DNA of 64,000 nucleotides from Leptothrix discophora (GCF_030705305.1 NZ_JAUZEE010000006.1:1-64000), one strand, 5' to 3'; positions 1 through 18,817 are shown, counted from the first letter of the stretch. The notes: generated by a model from the letters alone, not told the origin. Translations and numbers: made by a program.

Positions 1-692
<692 letters not shown>

Positions 693-694
693 TC

Positions 695-777
695 CACCCC
701 CGGAGCGGCTCACGCTGCTCCCCCTCAAGGGGGCGCACCGGCTGGCCCGGCGGAGCCGGATCCAGCGGTGCCGCTGG
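695..777. repeat. Intergenic palindromic repeat, copy A
   Basis: A GC-rich block following the transporter stop: CCCCCGGAGCG, an arm rich in GCTCCCCCT, AAGGGGGCGC, then CGGCGGAGCCGGATCC and a GCGG tail. The same succession of blocks recurs at about 52147-52230 after another transcription unit. The inverted arms can fold into a strong stem-loop. It behaves like a REP/BIME-type element or a terminator-associated repeat, and such elements are common after genes in Burkholderiales. It also overlaps a possible GTG (768) for the next gene, which argues for a later start there. Confidence 0.6.
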
Positions 778-833
778 GTCACTGCCGCGCTCGGATCATG
801 GATGGCGAAACTCCCCCGACGCGAGAATGGCGC

Positions 834-2803
834 ATGCCCCTTGATTCGACCGTCTTCGGGCCGCCCCGGCCGTGGTGGCGGGCCTTCCTGCGACTGCTGG
901 GCGTGCTGGCGGCGGTCGTCGCGATCGTGCTGGGCTGCTGGGGCGGCTACGTGCTCAGCGAGCGCCAGGGCATGGCGGCGCTGCGGCTGGAGTCCAACCA
1001 CCGGCTGGACCTGTTCGCGGCGGTGGTCGAGGGCCGCATCCGCCGGCTCGAACACGTGCCCGCCACCGTGCAGCTCAGCGCCGACGTGCTGGCGCTGCTG
1101 CGCGCGCCCGACGAGCCGCGTCGCGTGGCCGATGCCAGCGGCTACCTGCGGCGGCTGAACGCGCACCTGGGCAGCCTCGCGGTCTTCGTGCTGGACGAGC
1201 GCGGCGTGGTGCTGGCGTCCAGCAACGCCGACCAGAACGACGACAGCCTGATCGGCTCGGACCTGGCCTACCGGCCGTATTTCCTGGAGGCGCTGGCCGG
1301 CCGCGTCGGCCGCCATTTCGCGATCGGCGCGCGGCGCGGCGAGCCGGGCTACTTCGTCTCGCACCCGATCCGCGACGGCGCGCGCGTGGTCGGCGTCGCG
1401 GCGATCAAGATCAGCCTGTCGCCGATCGAGCAGATCTGGGAGATGCTGGGTGCGCCCGCGCTGCTGGCCGATGCGAACCAGGTCGTGATCCTGTCCTCTC
1501 AGCGCGAGTGGCGCTACACCGCGCTGGCCGAGCTGCCGCTGGAGCGGCGCGTGGACCTGCAGATCAACCGGCTCTACGACGACCTGCGCATCGAGCGCTT
1601 CCCGCTGCCCGTGCAGCTCTCGGTCGACGAGGAGAGCCAGGTGGTCGAAGGCGTCCTGCCGGCCAGCTCGGCCCTGCTGCCGCGCGGCAGTGCCGAGATG
1701 CTGGTGCTGGGCCGCACGCTCGACGGCATGGACTGGCGCGTGCTGATCTTCTCGGACCTGCGCGGCGTGCGCATGCAGGCCATGCGCTACGGCATCCTCT
1801 GCGGCGTCGCGGCGGCCTTCGTGCAGCTGCTGCTGCTCTACCTGCTGCAACGCCGCCGGCTGCTGCGCCAGAAGCTGGAGGCCAAGCAGATGCTCGAACG
1901 CGTCAACACCGAGCTGGAGCACAAGGTCACCAAGCGCACCCGCGCGCTGAGCGAGACCAACGTCCGGCTGCGCAAGGAAGTGGCCGAGCGCGAGCAGGCC
2001 GAGCAGACCCTGCGCGCGGCCCAGGACGAGCTGGTGCATGCCGCCAAGATGGCCGTGCTGGGCCAGCTCGCCACCGGCATCACGCATGAGCTGACGCAGC
2101 CGCTGGGCGCGATCCGCACGCTGTCGGGCAATGCGAGCGAGTTCCTGCGCCGGGGCGACCTGGAGGCCGTCGGCGGCAACCTCGACATCGTCGCGCGGCT
2201 GGCCGACCAGATGGGCGGGATCATCCATCCGCTCAAGAGCTTTGCCCGCAAGTCCGCCGCCCAGCCGGCCGCCACCGATGTCGCGGTGGCCGTGCGCCAC
2301 GCGCTGTTCCTCTACGACCAGCGGCTGCGCCGGGCCGGCGTGCAGCTGGACAACCGCTGCACCGCCGAGGCCGCGCTGCCGCGTGTCTGGTGCGACCCGA
2401 ACCGGCTCGAACAGGTGCTGATCAACCTGATCGGCAACGCCCTCGACGCGATGCACGACAGCCCCGAGAAACGCCTGTGCATCGAGGCGCTGCCGGCCGC
2501 GTCGGGCGACGACGCGCTGCTGCTGCAGGTCATCGACAGCGGCCCCGGCTTCGATGCCGCCACCGCCGAGCACCTGTTTGAGCCCTTCTACACGACCAAG
2601 CCGGCCGGCGCCGGCCTGGGCCTGGGGCTGGCCATCTCGCGCGACATCGTGCGAGAGTTCGGCGGCGAGATCGAGGCGAGCAGCCCGGCCGATCCCGAAC
2701 TGACCGACGCCGATGCCGCCCGGCCACGCGGTGCCCGCTTCGTGCTGCGCCTGCCGCTGCCGCCGACCGCCCCTCCTTCCACGATCGCCCACATCGCCAC
2801 GCC

Positions 2804-2807
<4 letters not shown>
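834..2807 (+). CDS. Sensor histidine kinase of the DctB/AauS type
   Basis: Membrane sensor kinase of about 657 residues. A first membrane segment (LLGVLAAVVAIVLG) starts close to the N-terminus. A periplasmic dCACHE-like sensor region of about 270 residues and a second membrane segment (CGVAAAFVQLLLLYLL) follow. A coiled-coil linker, the H-box (ITHELTQPLGAI) and N, G1 and G2 boxes of a HATPase domain (NLIGNALDA, DSGPGFD, GLGLGLAIS) complete it. ATG 834 was chosen because GTG 768 lies in a repeat and ATG 798 has no ribosome site; 798 remains possible. The stop overlaps the regulator start (ATGA), so the pair is translationally coupled. It probably senses an acidic amino acid or dicarboxylate; the ligand is inferred from the adjacent transporter. 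Confidence 0.88.
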
Positions 2808-4207
<1,400 letters not shown>

Positions 4208-4237
4208 TGGTGCCCCCGGCTGTGGCGTCCCGCAGCC

Positions 4238-4255
4238 ACGGCCCCGACGGGCCGT
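4238..4255. terminator. Bidirectional stem-loop between convergent genes
   Basis: Perfect 7-bp inverted repeat ACGGCCC-CGAC-GGGCCGT in the 60-bp gap between the response-regulator stop and the puhE stop. There is no T-tract on either side, so it may act as a transcription or RNA-decay barrier rather than a classic intrinsic terminator. Confidence 0.5.
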
Positions 4256-4267
4256 GCCGTCGACCGT

Positions 4268-5041
4268 TCAGGCCGGCGGCGTGTGGCCTTCGCGGGAGCG
4301 CAGGCCCCAGCGCCACAGCCGCTCGCTGGGCAGCGGCAGGACCATGAACCAGTGTTCCAGCACGGCCAGGCTCAGCAGCATCGCGACCAGCGCGGCGGCG
4401 CTGGCCTGGTAGGGCGTCGCATCGGGCGCGGCGGCGATGTCCCAGACGGCGACCGCGACGCCGGTCGAGGCGATCACGCTGCTGGCGAACAGCGCGTTGC
4501 CGGGCCGCTGCCGGAAGTAGCTGTGCAGGTAGCGCAGGTGGGCCGGCAGGAAGCTCTCCGACAGGTTGCGCACGCCCAGGAAGACGTTGAGCTTGGCGGA
4601 GGTGCGCATCACCCACAGCACCACGAAGGTCCACAGCGCGACCGGGTTGGGCTGCTGCCAGGTCAGGGCCAGCACGGCCGCGCCGAGCGCGATCAGCGCC
4701 AGCTCGTGGTACAGGATGGCCATCAGAGCATGGCGCAGCCGCTGCCAGCCGCGCGCACCGGCTGGGCAGGCGATGCGGCGCGGGCCGGTCACGTAGCCGA
4801 GCAGGAAGCCCAGTTCCTGCCAGCCCCAGACCGCGATCGTGGCGCTGAAGGCCAGGTAGGCGCCACCCACGCCGGTGTCGGCGGCGGTGGCCGAGACGCC
4901 GCACAGGGCGACGCCCAGCAGCACCGTGGCCACCGCCATCAGGGCCGGATGCCGCTCGCGCGGCAGGCCGTTGAGGTAGAGGATCACGCCCGTGCTCAGC
5001 CACCACACCAGCACGGTGTAGAGCGCGGCGCCGAGCAGCAT
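4268..5041 (-). CDS. puhE: Photosynthetic complex assembly protein PuhE (DUF3623)
   Basis: Inner-membrane protein of 257 residues with about seven hydrophobic segments, beginning MLLGAALYTVLVWW. PuhE-family members sit at the end of puh operons and affect reaction-centre/LH1 assembly. The motif LWVMRTSAKLNVFLGVRN is a recognisable family block. The ATG at 5041 was chosen because the conserved N-terminus starts there; a longer open frame extends upstream but overlaps acsF. It is the last gene of the bchF-to-puhE run, ten bases after the acsF stop, and ends opposite the response-regulator gene with a stem-loop between. Confidence 0.9.
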   Translation of the reverse strand: MLLGAALYTVLVWWLSTGVILYLNGLPRERHPALMAVATVLLGVALCGVSATAADTGVGGAYLAFSATIAVWGWQELGFLLGYVTGPRRIACPAGARGWQRLRHALMAILYHELALIALGAAVLALTWQQPNPVALWTFVVLWVMRTSAKLNVFLGVRNLSESFLPAHLRYLHSYFRQRPGNALFASSVIASTGVAVAVWDIAAAPDATPYQASAAALVAMLLSLAVLEHWFMVLPLPSERLWRWGLRSREGHTPPA

Positions 5042-5051
5042 CACGTCGTGC

Positions 5052-6128
5052 TCACCAGCTCGGGGCGACCCGGATCTGCGCCGGCAGCTCGTGGCGCTGC
5101 ACCGGCAGCAGGTAGAGCCGCACGAAGGTGGCGGCCGCACCGACCGCGCACAGGCCCTGCTGCAGCTTGCCGATCAGGCCACCGCGGGCCTTGGCCGCAT
5201 CGGCCTTGAGCGACCAGTGCAGCAGCCGGTCCAGGCCGGCGCGGAAGGCCGCCGAGCCGGTGTCCAGGCTGATCGGGAAGACCTGGCGCGCGATGGTCGT
5301 GGTGATGTCGAAGACGCGGTGGTCGTACGCGGTGGCATCCATGCCCAGCGCGTCGCACAGCCAGGGCCGGGTGTGGTCACGCACGTACATCGTCGCGTAG
5401 ACCGCCAGCAGGAAGAAGCGCACCCACAGCAGGTTGGCCCCGCGCAGCAGGTGGGGCTGGGCCCGCATGATCAGCGCGAAGGATTCGCCGTGCCGGAACT
5501 CGTCGTTGCACCAGCGTTCGAACCACCGGAAGATCGGATGGAAGCGCAGCTCCGGATGCTTCTCCAGCTGCCGGAAGATGGTGATGTAGCGGGCGTAGCC
5601 GATCTTCTCGGACAGATAGGTCGCGTAGAAGATGTACTTGGGCTTGAAGTAGGTGTAGGACTTGGTCTTCTTCAGCGCCAGCAGGTCCACGCCCAGGCCG
5701 AAGTCCTTCAGCGACTGGTTGATGAAGTTGGCATGGCGCGACTCGTCGCGCGTCATGTAGCGCATCAGCGTGCGGATGTCCGGGTTCTGGATGTGCTTCT
5801 GGATCTCGTTGTAGAGCACGCAGCCGGAGTACTCGCTGGTCAGCGAGCTGACGAGGAAGTCCTGGAAATCGCGCCGCAGCTGCGGCGTCCACTGGGCCGA
5901 CAGCGCGGCCACCTCGTCGGCGAAGTCGGGCGTGCGCTGGAAGTGGTCGTGGTTGTTGTCGCCCTCGTACTCGGCCAGCATCGTGTCCCATTCGGCGCGC
6001 AGCGGCGACATGTCCAGCGCATCCATCGCGGCGTAGTCGGTGGTGTAGAAGCGCGGCGTCAGCAGGCTGTTGCGCTTGGCGAGCGCGGCGGCGTCGTCGG
6101 GGCTGTTCAGGTCGAGGGCTTGTTCCAT
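5052..6128 (-). CDS. acsF: Aerobic Mg-protoporphyrin IX monomethyl ester (oxidative) cyclase
   Basis: Oxygen-dependent di-iron cyclase that forms the fifth (E) ring of bacteriochlorophyll, turning Mg-protoporphyrin monomethyl ester into divinyl protochlorophyllide. The 358-residue protein has ferritin-like metal motifs DESRH (about 128-132) and DEFRHGE (about 209-215), both intact. The start has a clear GGAGA ribosome site (caggagacctcgATG). It sits between puhC and puhE, as in other betaproteobacterial phototrophs. No anaerobic cyclase (bchE) is present in the window, so ring closure encoded here needs oxygen; a bchE elsewhere in the genome cannot be excluded. Confidence 0.97.
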   Translation of the reverse strand: MEQALDLNSPDDAAALAKRNSLLTPRFYTTDYAAMDALDMSPLRAEWDTMLAEYEGDNNHDHFQRTPDFADEVAALSAQWTPQLRRDFQDFLVSSLTSEYSGCVLYNEIQKHIQNPDIRTLMRYMTRDESRHANFINQSLKDFGLGVDLLALKKTKSYTYFKPKYIFYATYLSEKIGYARYITIFRQLEKHPELRFHPIFRWFERWCNDEFRHGESFALIMRAQPHLLRGANLLWVRFFLLAVYATMYVRDHTRPWLCDALGMDATAYDHRVFDITTTIARQVFPISLDTGSAAFRAGLDRLLHWSLKADAAKARGGLIGKLQQGLCAVGAAATFVRLYLLPVQRHELPAQIRVAPSW

Positions 6129-6160
6129 CGAGGTCTCCTGGGATCCGGGGATCCGGTGGG

Positions 6161-6625
6161 TCAGGGCGTGATCAGCTGGGCGAACACGGCCGCGTTGGTC
6201 GGTCCGAAGGATTCGAGGTCGATGCGTCGGCCGGTGCCCGGGTCCAGCAGCGTCAGGCGGCCGTCGGCCCGGCCCAGCAGCTCGAAAGGCACTTCCGGGC
6301 CGAGCCCCTGGCGACGCCGTTCGCGCACCAGGCCGCGCACGGTGCTGCGCAGGAAGCCCTGCGTGCCGGGCTCGACGGTGGCGCGCAGCTGGCCGCTGCC
6401 GGCCTCGCGGATCAGGATGGCGCCGTCGCTGCGGTCCTCGAAGCGCAGGCTGATGCTGCGCACCGTGGCCGCGTCGGCGCGCTGCACCGGGCTGATGCCG
6501 GCGCCGCGCACGACCGCCGCGCCGACCAGCGCGCACAGCACCAGCGCGGCCATGGCCGCCAGCGGCAACACGGGGGCGCGGCCGGTGACGGGCGGCGTGG
6601 CGGAGGGCAGGGCAGGCGTGGACAT
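6161..6625 (-). CDS. puhC: Photosynthetic complex assembly protein PuhC
   Basis: Membrane-anchored protein of 154 residues. A single transmembrane helix ([21 protein letters not shown]) after a short cytoplasmic N-terminus is followed by a periplasmic domain with the family pattern [14 protein letters not shown] and [14 protein letters not shown]. PuhC supports assembly of the reaction-centre/LH1 core. It begins ten bases after the puhB stop. The sequence is short but otherwise complete. Confidence 0.92.
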   Translation of the reverse strand: MSTPALPSATPPVTGRAPVLPLAAMAALVLCALVGAAVVRGAGISPVQRADAATVRSISLRFEDRSDGAILIREAGSGQLRATVEPGTQGFLRSTVRGLVRERRRQGLGPEVPFELLGRADGRLTLLDPGTGRRIDLESFGPTNAAVFAQLITP

Positions 6626-6635
6626 GGCGATCCCG

Positions 6636-7340
6636 TCAGGCCAGGCTGGCCGGTGAGGCGTAGCCCGGCAGGCTGTGGCCGGATGAGGCTGGCGCGGTGG
6701 TCGGGAGCCTGGCCGTGGTGGCGGTGGGCGACTCGCCGCGCGCGAGCTGCCAGGCCTGGCTCAGTCGCTGAGCCACCTCGGCGGCTTGCGGCAGGGCGCG
6801 CAGCATCGGCTCGGTCTGGCGCATCCGCCAGGGCCGCACGTGTGGCCACAGGTGCAGGTAGGCGATGCGGTCACCGCCGGCGAGCACCAGCGCGATGTCG
6901 CCGCCGCCGTCGCGGCGCGGCTTGAGGCGGGCGGCCTCGATGCGCGAGAGCGGCAGGTTGAAGGTGATGCCCAGCACGATGCCCAGCCGCATCACGACGC
7001 GACGGTTGGTGAGCGTGTAGAGCGTGGTGCGGGCCATCAGCCAGCCCAGGCCCAGCAGCAGGCCGGTGGCGACCGCGATCGGCGGCAGCAGCCGGGCCAG
7101 TGCCATCGCGGTCTGCGCGGCGCTGTCGCCGTCCATCAGCGACAACACCAGCCGCCAGGCCATCAGGCCAGCGAAGTAGACCGCGATGATGTCCAGCCGC
7201 AGCGCCTGGCGCGCCATGGCCAGCGCCTGCGGCCGGCCTTGCCAGAGCACGGTCTCGCCCGGCGGCAGGGCCTCGGGCAGGCCGGGCACGGCCTCGAACT
7301 CATGTTCGTGCTCGGGTGCGAGCCGGTCGACCGCCTTCAC
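6636..7340 (-). CDS. puhB: Photosynthetic complex assembly protein PuhB
   Basis: Membrane protein of 234 residues needed for reaction-centre assembly. It has the N-terminal GETVLWQGRP motif of bacterial PH-like (bPH2) domains, two or three hydrophobic segments, then a TTLYTLTNRRVVMRLGI block and an Ala/Thr/Pro-rich tail. It starts with GTG overlapping the puhA stop (GTGA), which indicates translational coupling with the H-subunit gene. The C-terminal 30 residues are low complexity. Confidence 0.92.
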   Translation of the reverse strand: MKAVDRLAPEHEHEFEAVPGLPEALPPGETVLWQGRPQALAMARQALRLDIIAVYFAGLMAWRLVLSLMDGDSAAQTAMALARLLPPIAVATGLLLGLGWLMARTTLYTLTNRRVVMRLGIVLGITFNLPLSRIEAARLKPRRDGGGDIALVLAGGDRIAYLHLWPHVRPWRMRQTEPMLRALPQAAEVAQRLSQAWQLARGESPTATTARLPTTAPASSGHSLPGYASPASLA

Positions 7341-8092
7341 AGCAGCGGCTCCTGGCGCTGCGGCGTGGCGTAGAGCGTGCCGGCGCCGTAATAGGCCATG
7401 ACCTTTTCTTCCTCCAGCATCGTGACCTGCTCCGGGTGGCGCGTGGCCGGCACGCCGCGCAGCTGGTGGCCCAGCAGCGACTGCACCCGCACCGCACGCG
7501 GCTGGATGCGGGCGAAGTTCATCGGCAGCAGCACGTGGCCGCCGCCGGCGACCCGCACCTCCAGGTAGCGCAGCAGCATCTCGGAGCGGTCGACCCAGAC
7601 GTCGACCACCTCGCCGCCCTCGACGCCGTCATCGCCCAGCACCGGCAGGCCGCGCGGGTCGATGTCCTTGGACGAGACGCCGAAGCCCGGCGCGACCCGC
7701 AGCGGCACGATGCGCGGCGTGCCGTCGACCTGGGTGTCGGGCACGTCGGCCCGGTCGGCCCAGCTGCCCGGACCGACGCCGGCCAGCAGCGGGTTGCCGG
7801 TGGGCGTCAGCGGCATGCCGCGCCAGACACCCTCGTGCAGCGGCGGCTGGTTGTCGCGCCGGTCGTTCGGGGCCTGGACGGTGCGGCCATCGGCCAGCCG
7901 GTAGCTGACCGGCTCGGGCACGCTCGGGAAGCCCTGCACCTTGATCGAGCCGGAGCGGTCCGATTCGAGCGGATAGCCCTCTCGCTTGTTCTCGCGGTGG
8001 AGGTAGTAGATGAGGCCCGCAAAGAAGATCCAGAACGCGTAGAGCGCGAGCTGCGCCACGTCGATGTAGCCCGTGATGGCACCGGTTTGCAT
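7337..8092 (-). CDS. puhA: Reaction-centre H subunit
   Basis: H subunit of the type-II reaction centre, 251 residues. One N-terminal transmembrane helix (VAQLALYAFWIFFAGLIYYL) is followed by a cytoplasmic PRC-barrel domain (typical block VVDVWVDRSEMLLRYLEV). It caps the L/M dimer and tunes proton delivery to QB. ATG 8092 is preceded by a GGAGA ribosome site; an in-frame TTG four codons upstream is less likely. It is followed by puhB with a four-base overlap, and lhaA lies just upstream in the same run. Confidence 0.97.
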   Translation of the reverse strand: MQTGAITGYIDVAQLALYAFWIFFAGLIYYLHRENKREGYPLESDRSGSIKVQGFPSVPEPVSYRLADGRTVQAPNDRRDNQPPLHEGVWRGMPLTPTGNPLLAGVGPGSWADRADVPDTQVDGTPRIVPLRVAPGFGVSSKDIDPRGLPVLGDDGVEGGEVVDVWVDRSEMLLRYLEVRVAGGGHVLLPMNFARIQPRAVRVQSLLGHQLRGVPATRHPEQVTMLEEEKVMAYYGAGTLYATPQRQEPLL

Positions 8093-8122
8093 GGAAGTCT
8101 CCAACTGTTGGGTGGGGTGGGA

Positions 8123-9610
8123 TCAGCCCGGGAACTCGGCCAGCCCGAGGCGCTGCTGGTGGGGAACGGGCGACGGGTCGTGGGGACGGCCGTGACGCCG
8201 CACCAGAGGACCGATGGCAACGAGCGTCGCGAACAGCAGCGCCAGCTCGGTGTGGTAGACGACGCTGTAGGCGACCTGCGGCTCGGACATCGCCTCGCCG
8301 AGCCAGCCCTGGCTGCCCAGCAGGTGGACCGCGTCGCGCAGCGTGCCGCCCAGGCCGACGGCGACGCCGCCGGCGGTGGCCTGCACGGCGCCCCAGGCAC
8401 CGAGCGCCAGCCCGGCGCCGTCGTCCTGCTTCAGGCCCATGGCGATGACCAGCGTGCACAGCGCGAACAGGCCGCTGCCCAGGCCGATCAGGAAGTTGCC
8501 GGCGCGGAACAGCAGGCCCGAGCCCAGCGGTGCGGCGAACACCACCGCCGAGAAGGCGACGATGCCGACCAGCACGCCGGCGGCCGCCAGCCGGTAGGGA
8601 TCAAAGCCTAGGCGCAGGACCCGCGTGGCGATCAGGAAGGCGCAGGCCGAGCCCAGCGCCATCACCGCGGTGAGCAGGCTGGTGGCCGAGACGCTCAGGC
8701 CGAGGATCTCGCCGCCATAGGGCTCCAGCACGATGTCCTGCATGTTGAAGGCCGCCGTGCCCAGCGCCAGCGCGACCAGGAAGCGCAGCGTCTTGGGCTG
8801 GGCGGCATAACGCGCCCAGACCGTCGAGAACGCCTCGCGGGCTGCTGGCGGCGTGTCCGGTTCATCCGGCTGCGCTCGGCGTGCGCCGCGCGGCTCCTGC
8901 TTCCACAGCGCGAACAGGTTGAGCAGCAGCGTGGCGACCGCCGCGCCCTGCACGACGCCGACCAGCCGGGTCGGGCTGTAGCTGGCCAGCACCAGGCTGA
9001 ACAGCCCGCTGGCGCCGACCATGCCCAGCAGCAGCATCACGTACATCATCGCGACCACGCGCGGCCGGGTCTCGGGCGTGGCCTGGTCGGTGGCCAGCGC
9101 CAGGCCGGCGGTCTGGGTCGTCTGCATGCCCGCGCCGACCAGCAGGAAGGCGCCCAGCGCGGCGGCATGGCCGACCACCTGGGCGGCGACGCTGACGCCG
9201 GCATCGGGCGACAGCAGGATCAGGCTGAAGGGCAGGATGGCCAGGCCGCCGAACTGCAGCAGCGTGCCCAGCCAGAGGTAGGGCACGCGACGCCAGCCCA
9301 GCAGCGAGCGGTGCGTGTCCGAGCGGTGGCCGATGACCGCGCGGAAGGGTGCGGCCAGCAGCGGCAGCGCCACCATCAGCGCGACCAGCCAGCTCGACAG
9401 CCCCAGCTCCAGGATCATGACCCGGTTGAGCGTGCCCACCAGCAGCGCATAGGCCATGCCCACGCTGACCTGGAACAGCGCCAGACGCAGCAGCCGCGAC
9501 ATCGGCAGCGAGGCGCTGACCGCATCGGCGAAGGGCATGACATCCGGCGACAGGCGCGACCATTGCCGCGCCAGGCGGGTGTTCAGGCTGGCGGGCAGGC
9601 TCGCCTTCAT
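8123..9610 (-). CDS. lhaA: LhaA/PucC-family light-harvesting 1 assembly protein (BCD-type MFS)
   Basis: Twelve-helix membrane protein of 495 residues from the bacteriochlorophyll-delivery branch of the major facilitator superfamily. The family N-terminal blocks are present (QVSVGMAYALLVGTLNRVMI; FRAVIGHRSDTHRSLLGWRRVPY). LhaA escorts LH1 polypeptides and pigment into the membrane around the reaction centre. The start overlaps the bchM stop by four bases, and puhA follows after 30 bases, which matches its role in core-complex assembly. A second, more distant family member is encoded at 22390-23757. Confidence 0.94.
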   Translation of the reverse strand: MKASLPASLNTRLARQWSRLSPDVMPFADAVSASLPMSRLLRLALFQVSVGMAYALLVGTLNRVMILELGLSSWLVALMVALPLLAAPFRAVIGHRSDTHRSLLGWRRVPYLWLGTLLQFGGLAILPFSLILLSPDAGVSVAAQVVGHAAALGAFLLVGAGMQTTQTAGLALATDQATPETRPRVVAMMYVMLLLGMVGASGLFSLVLASYSPTRLVGVVQGAAVATLLLNLFALWKQEPRGARRAQPDEPDTPPAAREAFSTVWARYAAQPKTLRFLVALALGTAAFNMQDIVLEPYGGEILGLSVSATSLLTAVMALGSACAFLIATRVLRLGFDPYRLAAAGVLVGIVAFSAVVFAAPLGSGLLFRAGNFLIGLGSGLFALCTLVIAMGLKQDDGAGLALGAWGAVQATAGGVAVGLGGTLRDAVHLLGSQGWLGEAMSEPQVAYSVVYHTELALLFATLVAIGPLVRRHGRPHDPSPVPHQQRLGLAEFPG

Positions 9611-10350
9611 GACCGCACCAGCTCCAGCGCCTGCGAGGTGTAGAAGCCGCTGGCGACGCGGCGCGTGCGGCCCGGCGGCAGTTCGGCCAGCACCGGATCG
9701 GCCGCCAGCCCGCGCCGCAGCGCGGCCTCGGCCACCGGCGCGATCGACGGCGAGCGGTTGCCGCGCGGGAACAGCTTGCCGACCGCCTTGAAGACCGCCA
9801 GCACCGGCGTGCTCGGCGCGAAGGTGAACAGCACCGAGCCGCGGCAGCGCGGTGCCAGCCGGCCCAGCGCGGCCACCACGTCGCGGGCGTCGTAGTGGAT
9901 CAGCGAGTCCATGCAGACGACGTGATCGAAGCGGCCCAGGCCGGCATCGAGCATGTCGCCGGAGCGGAACTCGATGTGGCCGGGTCCGTCGATGACCGGC
10001 TGGCGCGACCGGGCCAGCTCGACCAGCGTCGGCGACAGGTCGATGGCGACCACCTCGGCGCCACGCCGGGCCGCCTCGACCGCCAGCGCGCCGGTGCCGC
10101 AGCCGGCGTCCAGCAGGCGCAGCCCGCGCAGGTCGGCCGGCAGCCAGGACAGCAGGGTGCCGCGCATCTGGTCACGGCCGGCCCGCACGCTGGCGCGGAT
10201 GCGGCCGACCGGCTCGTCGGAGGTCAGGCGTTCCCAGGCCTGCACGGCCGTGCGGTCGAAGTAGGTCTCGACCTCGGCGCGGCGGCGCTCGTAGCGTGCG
10301 TCCTGGACCGGGGCCGGGGCGCTCGATGGGGTGTGGGCATGCGCGCTCAT
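9607..10350 (-). CDS. bchM: Mg-protoporphyrin IX O-methyltransferase
   Basis: SAM-dependent enzyme that methylates the C13 propionate of Mg-protoporphyrin IX, the step between BchH-I-D and AcsF. The 247-residue protein has the SAM-binding motif LLDAGCGTGALAVEAARRG and the Asp loop VVAIDLSPTLVELA. The block FTFAPSTP is typical of BchM/ChlM. The start lies one base after the bchL stop, and its own stop overlaps lhaA. Confidence 0.96.
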   Translation of the reverse strand: MSAHAHTPSSAPAPVQDARYERRRAEVETYFDRTAVQAWERLTSDEPVGRIRASVRAGRDQMRGTLLSWLPADLRGLRLLDAGCGTGALAVEAARRGAEVVAIDLSPTLVELARSRQPVIDGPGHIEFRSGDMLDAGLGRFDHVVCMDSLIHYDARDVVAALGRLAPRCRGSVLFTFAPSTPVLAVFKAVGKLFPRGNRSPSIAPVAEAALRRGLAADPVLAELPPGRTRRVASGFYTSQALELVRS

Positions 10351-10351
10351 G

Positions 10352-15021
<4,670 letters not shown>

Positions 15022-15034
15022 GGGCACACCGGGT

Positions 15035-16693
15035 TCAGCGGCTGAAATGGGCCTTGGCATCGTAGAGGGTCTCCACCGTGATCGCGCTCAGGCCGTGGTC
15101 CAGCGCGTAGCGTTCGGTGTTGCGGCGCGCCTTGCCACGCACGAAGAAGGGCACCTTGCCCAGCTCGCGCTCGGCATCGGCGGTCCAGGTGGTCGAGTGC
15201 GCTGCAAGTGGCGCGGTGGGTGCGGTGGGGGCGACGTTCAACGTGATCGGTTCGGCCGCGCGGGCCGTGGCGGCTGGGGCGACAACCGGCTCGGCGCGAG
15301 GCTCGATGGCATCGGCCCTCGTGGCCGGCACCGGGGTCGCGACGGTGCCCGGCTGGCTGCGGCCGAGGTGCGAGGGCGCGGCGTCCTCGTGGAACTCGAA
15401 GTCGCCGCGGAACATGCCCAGCAGGTGTTCCTCCAGGCCCATCATCAGCGGCTGGACCCAGGTGTCGAACAGCACGTTGGCGCCTTCGAAGCCCATCTGC
15501 GGCGAGGTCCGCGCCGGGAAGTCCTGCACGTGGACCGGCGCGGAGATCACCGCGCAGGGCAGGCCCAGGCGCTTGGCGACGTGGCGTTCCATCTGCGTGC
15601 CCAGCACCAGCTCGGGCGTCGCGGCGGCGATGGCGGCCTCGACCTCCAGGTAGTCGTCGCAGATCAGCGCTTCGAGGCCCAGCGCGGTGGCGGCCTCGCG
15701 CAGCTCGCGGCTGAACTCGCGGCTGTAGCTGCCCAGGCCGACCACCTCGAAGCCCAGCTCGCGCGAGGCGATGCGGGCGGCGGCGATGGCGTGGGTCGCG
15801 TCGCCGAAGATGAAGACGCGCTTGCCGGTCAGGTAGTTGCTGTCGACCGAGCGGGCATACCAGGGCGCGCGCGAGTCCTGCTCGGCATCGGCGACGGCCT
15901 GTTCGGCGTCCAGGCCGGCCAGCGCGGCGACCTCGCGGATGAAGTCGCGCGTCGCGCCCACGCCGATCGGCACGGTGCGGGTGCAGGGCAGGCCGAGCTG
16001 GCGGCTCATCCAGCTGGCCGCCGTCTGCGCGATCTCGGGGTAGAGCATCACGTTGAAGTCGGCCTCGGCCAGGCGCGTCAGGTCGGCCGGCGTCGCGCCC
16101 ATCGGGGCCACCAGCGCGACGTCCACGCCGATGCGGCCGAGCAGCCGGGTGATCTCCTGCACGTCGTCGCGGTGGCGGAAGCCCAGCGCGGTCGGACCCA
16201 GCAGGTTGCAGCGGGCGCGCCGGCCAGCCAGCGGCGCGCGCGGCGTCGTCGGGCGCACGGCCAGGTTGCGCACCAGCTGGTAGAAGGTCTCGGCCGCACC
16301 CCAGTTTTCCTTGCGCTGGTAGGACGGCAGCTCCAGCGGGATCACCGGGATCGGCAGCGCCAGCGCGCGCGCCAGGCCGCCCGGGTCGTCCTGGATCAGC
16401 TCGGCGGTGCAGGATGCGCCGACGATCATGGCCTGCGGGCGGAAGCGCTCATGCGCCTCGGCCACCGCCTGCTGGAAGCGCTCGGCGGTGTCGCCGCCGA
16501 GGTCACGGGCCTGGAAGGTCGTGTAGGTGACGGGCGGGCGCTCGCCGCGCCGCTCGATCATCGTGAACAGCAGGTCGGCGTAGGTGTCGCCCTGGGGCGC
16601 GTGCAGCACGTAGTGCAGGCCGCGCATGCCGGTGGCCACGCGCATCGCGCCGACGTGCGGCGGTCCTTCGTAGGTCCAGAGCGTGAGCTGCAT
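15035..16693 (-). CDS. bchB: Dark-operative protochlorophyllide reductase subunit B
   Basis: Catalytic subunit of the nitrogenase-like protochlorophyllide reductase (with BchN and BchL). The 552-residue protein starts [20 protein letters not shown], a conserved family N-terminus, and carries the [14 protein letters not shown] block. The C-terminal substrate-binding tail is recognisable in [17 protein letters not shown]. Before it is a Pro/Ala/Thr-rich linker of roughly 60 residues encoded around 15190-15380, which makes the protein slightly longer than usual. The gene lies 12 bases after bchN. Confidence 0.97.
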   Translation of the reverse strand: MQLTLWTYEGPPHVGAMRVATGMRGLHYVLHAPQGDTYADLLFTMIERRGERPPVTYTTFQARDLGGDTAERFQQAVAEAHERFRPQAMIVGASCTAELIQDDPGGLARALALPIPVIPLELPSYQRKENWGAAETFYQLVRNLAVRPTTPRAPLAGRRARCNLLGPTALGFRHRDDVQEITRLLGRIGVDVALVAPMGATPADLTRLAEADFNVMLYPEIAQTAASWMSRQLGLPCTRTVPIGVGATRDFIREVAALAGLDAEQAVADAEQDSRAPWYARSVDSNYLTGKRVFIFGDATHAIAAARIASRELGFEVVGLGSYSREFSRELREAATALGLEALICDDYLEVEAAIAAATPELVLGTQMERHVAKRLGLPCAVISAPVHVQDFPARTSPQMGFEGANVLFDTWVQPLMMGLEEHLLGMFRGDFEFHEDAAPSHLGRSQPGTVATPVPATRADAIEPRAEPVVAPAATARAAEPITLNVAPTAPTAPLAAHSTTWTADAERELGKVPFFVRGKARRNTERYALDHGLSAITVETLYDAKAHFSR

Positions 16694-16705
16694 GGTGCGG
16701 GGTCC

Positions 16706-18552
<1,847 letters not shown>

Positions 18553-18558
<6 letters not shown>

Positions 18559-18570
18559 TCGAGGTTGACG
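18553..18570. promoter_or_regulatory. PpsR/CrtJ-type operator upstream of bchF
   Basis: TGTCAATCGAGGTTGACG, i.e. TGT-N12-ACG, one base off the TGT-N12-ACA consensus of the PpsR/CrtJ repressor. It covers the predicted -35 element of bchF. A looser TGTCA-TTGACG pair at about 18617-18629 lies further toward ppaA. Confidence 0.7.
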
Positions 18571-18817
18571 TCAGATTTTTTGAACATTGGCCCGACCGGG
18601 GGTTTACGAGCAAGACTGTCAGCTTGACGTTCCTTCAGCCGAGTCCGACAGTAGGTGATCTGGAGCCCACGAACGACAAGAAGACGCGCCGGACGACTGC
18701 ATCAACCTGATAAGCAGCGGCTCTGGCCGACGCGTGACGGGCGTGACGAGAGGGACCTGTGTTCCCGCCCCGTCAAGACTTGTTGCCGCTGTATATCCGC
18801 CCCCGAGGAGACACGTG

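Noticed and set aside
768-833. Upstream starts (GTG 768, ATG 798) for the sensor kinase
   Set aside because: GTG 768 lies in a repetitive element and neither has a ribosome site; the natural membrane-protein N-terminus begins at 834.
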